Below, one piece after another: positions 50,801 through 62,800 of a stretch of DNA of 64,000 nt. The notes beneath the pieces are model-generated. The model saw only the letters and a list, made by a program, of their open reading frames with translations, was not told the origin of the DNA and ran no database searches. Source of the stretch: Patiria miniata (lineage: Eukaryota > Echinodermata > Asteroidea > Valvatida > Asterinidae); assembly GCF_015706575.1 (NCBI RefSeq), contig NW_024037076.1, positions 13,148,898-13,212,897 on the forward strand, read 5' to 3'. How positions within the stretch are numbered: the stretch's first letter is position 1; each line of letters begins with the position of its first letter. The position numbers and the translations under genes were made by a program.

Positions 50801-53800
50801 AACTGGTAGAGCCACAACCACAGCTGAAGCTACAAGTACAGTTATTCAGACCACAAAATCTGAAATAACTACAACTTCTGGTGTGACCACTGGTGCTGAG
50901 ACCACTGCTGCAGAGCCAACTACTGTTGAATTCACTTCAGCAGCCCAAACAACTACTGCTGAGATAATCACTACTGCAGGAGTGACTTCAAGTTCTGTGG
51001 TCACCCCTGTTGCAGGCACAACAGCTGCTGATGTGACGTCAGCTGTCGAAAGCACAACTGGTAGTGCCACAACCACAGCTGAAGCTACAAGTACAGTTAT
51101 TCAGACCACAAAATCTGAAATAACTACAACTTCTGGTGTGACCACTGATGCTGAGACCACTGCTGCAGAGCCAACTACTGTTGAAATCACTTCAGCAGCC
51201 CAAACAACTACTGCTGAGATAATCACTACTGCAGGAGTGACCACAGAGTCTGTGTCCACCCCTGCTGCAGACACAACAACTGCTGATGTGACATCAGCTG
51301 TGGAAAGCACAACTGGTAGTGTCACAACCACAGTTGAAGCTACAAGTACACTTGTTCAGACCACAGTATCTGAAGTAACTACAAATCCTGGTGTGACCAC
51401 TGGTGCTGCGACCACTGCTGCAGTGCCAACTACTGTTGAAATCACTTCAGCAGCCCAAACAACTACTGCTGAGATAATCACTACTGCAGGACTGACTTCC
51501 AGTTCTGTGCCCACCCCTGTTGCAGACATAACAACTGCTGATGTGACATCAGCTGTGGAAAGCGCAACTGGTAGAGCCACAACCACAGCTGAAGCTACAA
51601 GTACAGTTGTTCAGACCACTGTAGCTGAAGTAACAACAACTCCTGGTGTGACCACTGGTGCTGAGACCACTGCTGCAGAGCCAACTACTGTTGAATTCAC
51701 TTCAGCAGCCCAAACAACTACTGCTGAGATAATCACTACTGCAGGAGTGACCTCAAGTTCTGTGGCCACCCCTGTTGCAGACACAACAACTGCTGATGTG
51801 ACGTCAGCTGTGGAAAGCACAACTGGTAGAGCCACAACCACAGCTGAAGCTACAAGTACAGTTATTCAGACCACAAAATCTGAAATAACTACAACTTCTG
51901 GTGTGACCACTGATGCTCAGACCACTGCTGTAGAGCCAACTACTGTTGAAATCACTTCAGCAGCCCAAACAACTACTGCTGAGATAATCACTACTGCAGG
52001 AGTGACTACAGAGTCTGTGGCCACCCCTGTTGCAGACATAACAACTGCTGATTTGACATCAGCTGTAGAAAGCACAACTGGTAGAGCCACAACCACAGCT
52101 GAAGCTACAAGTACAGTTATTCAGACCACAGTTGCTGAAGTAACTACAACTTCTGGTGTGACCACTGGTGCTGAGACCACTGCTGCAGAGCCAACTACTG
52201 TTGAAATCACTTCAGCATCCCAAACAACTACTGCTGAGATAATCACTACTGCAGGAGTGACTTCAAGTTCTGTGGCCACCCCTGTTGCAGAGACCACAAC
52301 TGCTGATGTGACGTCAGCTGTGGAAAGCACAACTGGTAGTGCCACAACCACAGCTGAAGCTACAAGTACAGTTATTCAGACCACAGTATCTGAAGTAACA
52401 ACAACTCCTGGTGTGACCACTGATGCTGAGACCACTGCTGCAGAGCCAACTACTGTTGAAATCACTTCAGCAGCCCAAACAACTACTGCTGAGATAATCA
52501 CTACTGCAGGAGTGACTACAGAGTCCACGCCTGTTGCAGACACAACAACTGCTGATGTGACATCAGCTGTGGAAAGCACAACTGGTAGAGCCACAACCAC
52601 AGCTGAAGCTACAATTACAGTTATTCAGACCACAAAATCTGAAATAACTACAACTTTTGGTGTGACCTCTGGTGCTGTGACCACTGCTGCAGAGCCAACT
52701 ACTGTTGAATTCACTTCAGCAGCCCAAACAACTACTGCTGAGATAATCACTACTGCAGGAGTGACCTCAAGTTCTGTGGCCACCCCTGTTGCAGACACAA
52801 CAACTGCTGATGTGACGACAGCTGTGGAAAGCACAACTGGTAGAGCCACAACCACAGCTGAAGCTACAAGTACAGTTATTCAGACCACAGTATCTGAAGT
52901 AACAACAACTCCTGGTGTGACCACTGGTGCTGAGACCACTGCTGCAGAGCCAACTACTGTTGAAATCACTTCAGCAGCCCAAACAACTACTGCTGAGATA
53001 ATCACTACTGCAGGAGTGACTTTAAGTTCTGTGGCCACCCCTGTTGCAGACTTAACAACTGCTGATGTGACATTAGCTGTCGAAAGCACAACTGGTAGTG
53101 CCACAACCACAGCTGAAGCTACAAGTACAGTTATTCAGACCACAAAATCTGAAATAACTACAACTTCTGGTGTGACCACTGATGCTCAGACCACTGCTGT
53201 AGAGCCAACTACTGTTGAAATCACTTCAGCAGCCCAAACAACTACTGCTGAGATAATCACTACTGCAGGAGTGACTACAGAGTCTGTGGCCACCCCTGTT
53301 GCAGACATAACAACTGCTGATTTGACATCAGCTGTAGAAAGCACAACTGGTAGAGCCACAACCACAGCTGAAGCTACAAGTACAGTTATTCAGACCACAG
53401 TTGCTGAAGTAACTACAACTTCTGGTGTGACCACTGGTGCTGAGACCACTGCTGCAGAGCCAACTACTGTTGAAATCACTTCAGCATCCCAAACAACTAC
53501 TGCTGAGATAATCACTACTGCAGGAGTGACTTCAAGTTCTGTGGCCACCCCTGTTGCAGAGACCACAACTGCTGATGTGACGTCAGCTGTGGAAAGCACA
53601 ACTGGTAGTGCCACAACCACAGCTGAAGCTACAAGTACAGTTATTCAGACCACAGTATCTGAAGTAACAACAACTCCTGGTGTGACCACTGATGCTGAGA
53701 CCACTGCTGCAGAGCCAACTACTGTTGAAATCACTTCAGCAGCCCAAACAACTACTGCTGAGATAATCACTACTGCAGCAGTGACTTCAAGTTCTGAGGC

Positions 53801-56800
53801 CACCCCTGTTGCAGACTTAACAACTGCTGATGTGACATTAGCTGTCGAAAGCACAACTGGTAGAGCCACAACCACAGCTGAAGCTACAAGTACAGTTATT
53901 CAGACCACAAAATCTGAAATAACTACAACTTCTGGTGTGACCACTGGTGCTGAGACCACTGCTGCAGAGCCAACTACTGTTGAATTCACTTCAGCAGCCC
54001 AAACAACTACTGCTGAGATAATCACTACTGCAGGAGTGACCTCAAGTTCTGTGGCCACCCCTGTTGCAGAGACCACAACTGCTGATTTGACGTCAGCTGT
54101 GGAAAGCACAACTGGTAGTGCCACAACCACAGCTGCAGCTACAAGTACAGTTATTCAGACCACAGTATCTGAAGTAACAACAACTCCTGGTGTGACCACT
54201 GGTGCTGAGACCACTGCTGCAGAGCCAACTACTGTTGAAATCACTTCAGCAGCCCAAACAACTACTGCTGAGATAATCACTACTGCAGGAGTGACTTTAA
54301 GTTCTGAGGCCACCCCTGTTGCAGACTTAACAACTGCTGATGTGACATTAGCTGTCGAAAGCACAACTGGTAGTGCCACAACCACAGCTGAAGCTACAAG
54401 TACAGTTATTCAGACCACAAAATCTGAAATAACTACAACTTCTGGTGTGACCACTGATGCTCAGACCACTGCTGCAGAGCCAACTACTGTTGAAATCACT
54501 TCAGCAGCCCAAACAACTACTGCTGAGATAATCACTACTGCAGGAGTGACTACAGAGTCTGTGGCCACCCCTGTTGCAGACATAACAACTGCTGATTTGA
54601 CATCAGCTGTAGAAAGCACAACTGGTAGAGCCACAACCACAGCTGAAGCTACAAGTACAGTTATTCAGACCACAGTTGCTGAAGTAACTACAACTTCTGG
54701 TGTGACCACTGGTGCTGAGACCACTGCTGCAGAGCCAACTACTGTTGAAATCACTTCAGCATCCCAAACAACTACTGCTGAGATAATCACTACTGCAGGA
54801 GTGACTTCAAGTTCTGTGGCCACCCCTGTTGCAGAGACCACAACTGCTGATGTGACGTCAGCTGTGGAAAGCACAACTGGTAGTGCCACAACCACAGCTG
54901 AAGCTACAAGTACAGTTATTCAGACCACAGTATCTGAAGTAACAACAACTCCTGGTGTGACCACTGATGCTGAGACCACTGCTGCAGAGCCAACTACTGT
55001 TGAAATCACTTCAGCAGCCCAAACAACTACTGCTGAGATAATCACTACTGCAGCAGTGACTTCAAGTTCTGTGGCCACCCCTGTTGCAGACTTAACAACT
55101 GCTGATGTGACATCAGCTGTCGAAAGCACAACTGGTAGAGCCACAACCACAGCTGAAGCTACAAGTACAGTTATTCAGACCACAAAATCTGAAATAACTA
55201 CAACTTCTGGTGTGACCACTGGTGCTGAGACCACTGCTGCAGAGCCAACTACTGTTGAATTCACTTCAGCAGCCCAAACAACTACTGCTGAGATAATCAC
55301 TACTGCAGGAGTGACCTCAAGTTCTGTGGCCACCCCTGTTGCAGAGACCACAACTGCTGATTTGACGTCAGCTGTGGAAAGCACAACTGGTAGTGCCACA
55401 ACCACAGCTGAAGCTACAAGTACAGTTATTCAGACCACAGTATCTGAAGTAACAACAACTCCTGGTGTGACCACTGGTGCTGAGACCACTGCTGCAGAGC
55501 CAACTACTGTTGAAATCACTTCAGCAGCCCAAACAACTACTGCTGAGATAATCACTACTGCAGGAGTGACCACAGAGTCTGTGTCCACCCCTGTTGCAGA
55601 CTTAACAACTGCTGATGTGACATCAGCTGTAGAAAGCACAACTGGTAGAGCCACAACCACAGCTGAAGCTACAAGTACAGTTATTCAGACCACAGTTGCT
55701 GAAGTAACTACAACTTCTGGTGTGACCACTGGTGCTGAGACCACTGCTGCAGAGCCAACTACTGTTGAAATCACTTCAGCATCCCAAACAACTACTGCTG
55801 AGATAATCACTACTGCAGGAGTGACTTCAAGTTCTGTGGCCACCCCTGTTGCAGAGACCACAACTGCTGATGTGACGTCAGCTGTGGAAAGCACAACTGG
55901 TAGTGCCACAACCACAGCTGAAGCTACAAGTACAGTTATTCAGACCACAGTATCTGAAGTAACAACAACTCCTGGTGTGACCACTGATGCTGAGACCACT
56001 GCTGCAGAGCCAACTACTGTTGAAATCACTTCAGCAGCCCAAACAACTACTGCTGAGATAATCACTACTGCAGGAGTGACTTCAAGTTCTGTGGCCACCC
56101 CTGTTGCAGAGACCACAACTGCTGATGTGACATCAGCTGTGGAAAGCACAACTGGTAGTGCCACAACCACAGCTGAAGCTACAAGTACAGTTATTCAGAC
56201 CACAGTATCTGAAGTAACAACAACTCCTGGTGTGACCACTGGTGCTGAGACCACTGCTGCAGAGCCAACTACTGTTGAAATCACTTCAGCAGCCCAAACA
56301 ACTACTGCTGAGATAATCACTACTGCAGGAGTGACTACAGAGTCCACGCCTGTTGCAGACACAACAACTGCTGATGTGACATCAGCTGTGGAAAGCACAA
56401 CTGGTAGAGCCACAACCACAGCTGAAGCTACAAGTACAGTTATTCAGACCACAAAATCTGAAATAACTACAACTTTTGGTGTGACCACTGGTGCTGAGAC
56501 CACTGCTGCAGAGCCAACTACTGTTGAATTCACTTCAGCAGCCCAAACAACTACTGCTGAGATAATCACTACTGCAGGAGTGACCTCAAGTTCTGTGGCC
56601 ACCCCTGTTGCAGACACAACAACTGCTGATGTGACACAGCTGTGGAAAGCACAACTGGTAGAGCCACAACCACAGCTGAAGCTACAAGTACAGTTATTCA
56701 GACCACAGTAGCTGAAGTAACAACAACTCCTGGTGTGACCACTGGTGCTGAGACCACTGCTGCAGAGCCAACTACTGTTGAAATCACTTCAGCATCCCAA

Positions 56801-59800
56801 ACAACTACTGCTGAGATAATCACTACTGCAGGAGTGACTTCAAGTTCTGTGGCCACCCCTGTTGCAGAGACCACAACTGCTGATTTGACGTCAGCTGTGG
56901 AAAGCACAACTGGTAGTGCCACAACCACAGCTGCAGCTACAAGTACAGTTATTCAGACCACAGTATCTGAAGTAACAACAACTCCTGGTGTGACCACTGG
57001 TGCTGAGACCACTGCTGCAGAGCCAACTACTGTTGAAATCACTTCAGCAGCCCAAACAACTACTGCTGAGATAATCACTACTGCAGGAGTGACCACAGAG
57101 TCTGTGTCCACCCCTGTTGCAGACTTAACAACTGCTGATGTGACATCAGCTGTAGAAAGCACAACTGGTAGAGCCACAACCACAGCTGAAGCTACAAGTA
57201 CAGTTATTCAGACCACAGTTGCTGAAGTAACTACAACTTCTGGTGTGACCACTGGTGCTGAGACCACTGCTGCAGAGCCAACTACTGTTGAAATCACTTC
57301 AGCATCCCAAACAACTACTGCTGAGATAATCACTACTGCAGGAGTGACTTCAAGTTCTGTGGCCACCCCTGTTGCAGAGACCACAACTGCTGATGTGACG
57401 TCAGCTGTGGAAAGCACAACTGGTAGTGCCACAACCACAGCTGAAGCTACAAGTACAGTTATTCAGACCACAGTATCTGAAGTAACAACAACTCCTGGTG
57501 TGACCACTGATGCTGAGACCACTGCTGCAGAGCCAACTACTGTTGAAATCACTTCAGCAGCCCAAACAACTACTGCTGAGATAATCACTACTGCAGGAGT
57601 GACTTCAAGTTCTGTGGCCACCCCTGTTGCAGACTTAACAACTGCTGATGTGACATTAGCTGTCGAAAGCACAACTGGTAGAGCCACAACCACAGCTGAA
57701 GCTACAAGTACAGTTATTCAGACCACAAAATCTGAAATAACTACAACTTCTGGTGTGACCACTGGTGCTGAGACCACTGCTGCAGAGCCAACTACTGTTG
57801 AATTCACTTCAGCAGCCCAAACAACTACTGCTGAGATAATCACTACTGCAGGAGTGACCTCAAGTTCTGTGGCCACCCCTGTTGCAGACACAACAACTGC
57901 TGATGTGACGTCAGCTGTGGAAAGCACAACTGGTAGAGCCACAACCACAGCTGAAGCTACAAGTACAGTTATTCAGACCACAGTATCTGAAGTAACAACA
58001 ACTACTGGTGTGACCACTGGTGCTGAGACCACTGCTGCAGAGCCAACTACTGTTGAAATCACTTCAGCAGCCCAAACAACTACTGCTGAGATAATCACTA
58101 CTGCAGGAGTGACTTCAAGTTCTGTGGCCACCCCTGTTGCAGACTTAACAACTGCTGATGTGACATCAGCTGTCGAAAGCACAACTGGTAGTGCCACAAC
58201 CACAGCTGAAGCTACAAGTACAGTTATTCAGACCACAAAATCTGAAATAACTACAACTTCTGGTGTGACCACTGATGCTGAGACCACTGCTGCAGAGCCA
58301 ACTACTGTTGAAATCACTTCAGCAGCCCAAACAACTACTGCTGAGATAATCACTACTGCAGGAGTGACCACAGAGTCTGTGGCCACCCCTGTTGCAGACA
58401 TAACAACTGCTGATGTGACATCAGCTGTCGAAAGCACAACTGGTAGTGCCACAACCACAGCTGAAGCTACAAGTACAGTTATTCAGACCACAGTTGCTGA
58501 AGTAACAACAACTTCTGGTGTGACCACTGGTGCTGAGACCACTGCTGCAGAGCCAACTACTGTTGAAATCACTTCAGCATCCCAAACAACTACTGCTGAG
58601 ATAATCACTACTGCAGGAGTGACTTCAAGTTCTGTGGCCACCCCTGTTGCAGAGACCACAACTGCTGATTTGACGTCAGCTGTGGAAAGCACAACTGGTA
58701 GTGCCACAACCACAGCTGAAGCTACAAGTACAGTTATTCAGACCACAGTAGCTGAAGTAACAACAACTCCTGGTGTGACCACTGGTGCTGAGACAACTGC
58801 TGCAGAGCCAACTACTGTTGAAATCACTTCAGCAGCCCAAACAACTACTGCTGAGATAATCACTACTGCAGGAGTGACTACAGAGTCTGTGGCCACCCTT
58901 GTTGCAGACATAACAACTGCTGATGTGACATCAGCTGTAGAAAGCACAACTGGTAGAGCCACAACCACAGCTGAAGCTACAAGTACAGTTATTCAGACCA
59001 CAGTTGCTGAAGTAACTACAACTTCTGGTGTGACCACTGGTGCTGAGACCACTGCTGCAGAGCCAACTACTGTTGAAATCACTTCAGCAGCCCAAACAAC
59101 TACTGCTGAGATAATCACTACTGCAGGAGTGACTTCAAGTTCTGTGGCCACCCCTGTTGCAGAGACCACAACTGCTGATGTGACGTCAGCTGTGGAAAGC
59201 ACAACTGGTAGTGCCACAACCACAGCTGAAGCTACAAGTACAGTTATTCAGACCACAGTATCTGAAGTAACAACAACTCCTGGTGTGACCACTGGTGCTG
59301 AGACCACTGCTGCAGAGCCAACTACTGTTGAAATCACTTCAGCAGCCCAAACAACTACTGCTGAGATAATCACTACTGCAGGAGTGACTACAGAGTCCAC
59401 GCCTGTTGCAGACACAACAACTGCTGATGTGACATCAGCTGTGGAAAGCACAACTGGTAGAGCCACAACCACAGCTGAAGCTACAAGTACAGTTATTCAG
59501 ACCACAAAATCTGAAATAACTACAACTTCTGGTGTGACCACTGGTGCTGAGACCACTGCTGCAGAGCCAACTACTGTTGAATTCACTTCAGCAGCCCAAA
59601 CAACTACTGCTGAGATAATCACTACTGCAGGAGTGACCTCAAGTTCTGTGGCCACCCCTGTTGCAGACACAACAACTGCTGATGTGACGTCAGCTGTGGA
59701 AAGCACAACTGGTAGAGCCACAACCACAGCTGAAGCTACAAGTACAGTTATTCAGACCACAAAATCTGAAATAACTACAACTTCTGGTGTGACCACTGAT

Positions 59801-62800
59801 GCTCAGACCACTGCTGCAGAGCCAACTACTGTTGAAATCACTTCAGCAGCCCAAACAACTACTGCTGAGATAATCACTACTGCAGGAGTGACCACAGAGT
59901 CTGTGGCCACCCCTGTTGCAGACATAACAACTGCTGATGTGACATCAGCTGTAGAAAGCACAACTGGTAGAGCCACAACCACAGCTGAAGCTACAAGTAC
60001 AGTTATTCAGACCACAGTTGCTGAAGTAACTACAACTTCTGGTGTGACCACTGGTGCTGAGACCACTGCTGCAGAGCCAACTACTGTTGAAATCACTTCA
60101 GCAGCCCAAACAACTACTGCTGAGATAATCACTACTGCAGGAGTGACTTCAAGTTCTGTGGCCACCCCTGTTGCAGAGACCACAACTGCTGATTGACGTC
60201 AGCTGTGGAAAGCACAACTGGTAGTGCCACAACCACAGCTGAAGCTACAAGTACAGTTATTCAGACCACAGTATCTGAAGTAACAACAACTCCTGGTGTG
60301 ACCACTGGTGCTGAGACCACTGCTGCAGAGCCAACTACTGTTGAAATCACTTCAGCAGCCCAAACAACTACTGCTGAGATAATCACTACTGCAGGAGTGA
60401 CCACAGAGTCTGTGTCCACCCCTGTTGCAGACTTAACAACTGCTGATGTGACATCAGCTGTAGAAAGCACAACTGGTAGAGCCACAACCACAGCTGAAGC
60501 TACAAGTACAGTTATTCAGACCACAGTTGCTGAAGTAACTACAACTTCTGGTGTGACCACTGGTGCTGAGACCACTGCTGCAGAGCCAACTACTGTTGAA
60601 ATCACTTCAGCAGCCCAAACAACTACTGCTGAGATAATCACTACTGCAGGAGTGACTTCAAGTTCTGTGGCCACCCCTGTTGCAGAGACCACAACTGCTG
60701 ATTTGACGTCAGCTGTGGAAAGCACAACTGGTAGTGCCACAACCACAGCTGAAGCTACAAGTACAGTTATTCAGACCACAGTATCTGAAGTAACAACAAC
60801 TCCTGGTGTGACCACTGGTGCTGAGACCACTGCTGCAGAGCCAACTACTGTTGAAATCACTTCAGCAGCCCAAACAACTACTGCTGAGATAATCACTACT
60901 GCAGGAGTGACTTCAAGTTCTGTGGCCACCCCTGTTGCAGAGACCACAACTGCTGATGTGACATCAGCTGTGGAAAGCACAACTGGTAGTGCCACAACCA
61001 CAGCTGAAGCTACAAGTACAGTTATTCAGACCACAGTATCTGAAGTAACAACAACTCCTGGTGTGACCACTGGTGCTGAGACCACTGCTGCAGAGCCAAC
61101 TACTGTTGAAATCACTTCAGCAGCCCAAACAACTACTGCTGAGATAATCACTACTGCAGGAGTGACTTCAAGTTCTGTGGCCACCCCTGTTGCAGACACA
61201 ACAACTGCTGATGTGACATCAGCTGTGGAAAGCACAACTGGTAGAGCCACAACCACAGCTGAAGCTACAAGTACAGTTATTCAGACCACAGTATCTGAAG
61301 TAACAACAACTTCTGGTGTGACCACTGGTGCTGAGACCACTGCTGCAGAGCCAACTACTGTTGAAATCACTTCAGCAGCCCAAACAACTACTGCTGAGAT
61401 AATCACTACTGCAGGAGTGACTTCAAGTTCTGTGGCCACCCCTGTTGCAGACTTAACAACTGCTGATGTGACATCAGCTGTCGAAAGCACAACTGGTAGT
61501 GCCACAACCACAGCTGAAGCTACAAGTACAGTTATTCAGACCACAAAATCTGAAATAACTACAACTTCTGGTGTGACCACTGGTGCTGAGACCACTGCTG
61601 CAGAGCCAACTACTGTTGAAATCACTTCAGCAGCCCAAACAACTACTGCTGAGATAATCACTACTGCAGGAGTGACCTCAAGTTCTGTGGCCACCCCTGT
61701 TGCAGACACAACAACTGCTGATGTGACGTCAGCTGTGGAAAGCACAACTGGTAGAGCCACAACCACAGCTGAAGCTACAAGTACAGTTATTCAGACCACA
61801 GTATCTGAAGTAACAACAACTTCTGGTGTGACCACTGGTGCTGAGACCACTGCTGCAGAGCCAACTACTGTTGAAATCACTTCAGCAGCCCAAACAACTA
61901 CTGCTGAGATAATCACTACTGCAGGAGTGACTTCAAGTTCTGTGGCCACCCCTGTTGCAGACTTAACAACTGCTGATGTGACATCAGCTGTGGAAAGCAC
62001 AACTGGTAGTGCCACAACCACAGCTGAAGCTACAAGTACAGTTATTCAGACCACAAAATCTGAAATAACTACAACTTCTGGTGTGACCACTGATGCTGAG
62101 ACCACTGCTGCAGAGCCAACTACTGTTGAAATCACTTCAGCAGCCCAAACAACTACTGCTGAGATAATCACTACTGCAGGAGTGACCACAGAGTCTGTGG
62201 CCACCCCTGTTGCAGACATAACAACTGCTGATGTGACATCAGCTGTCGAAAGCACAACTGGTAGTGCCACAACCACAGCTGAAGCTACAAGTACAGTTAT
62301 TCAGACCACAGTTGCTGAAGTAACAACAACTTCTGGTGTGACCACTGGTGCTGAGACCACTGCTGCAGAGCCAACTACTGTTGAAATCACTTCAGCAGCC
62401 CAAACAACTACTGCTGAGATAATCACTACTGCAGGAGTGACTTCAAGTTCTGTGGCCACCCCTGTTGCAGAGACCACAACTGCTGATTTGACGTCAGCTG
62501 TGGAAAGCACAACTGGTAGTGCCACAACCACAGCTGAAGCTACAAGTACAGTTATTCAGACCACAGTAGCTGAAGTAACAACAACTCCTGGTGTGACCAC
62601 TGGTGCTGAGACCACTGCTGCAGAGCCAACTACTGTTGAAATCACTTCAGCAGCCCAAACAACTACTGCTGAGATAATCACTACTGCAGGAGTGACTACA
62701 GAGTCTGTGGCCACCCTTGTTGCAGACATAACAACTGCTGATGTGACATCAGCTGTAGAAAGCACAACTGGTAGAGCCACAACCACAGCTGAAGCTACAA

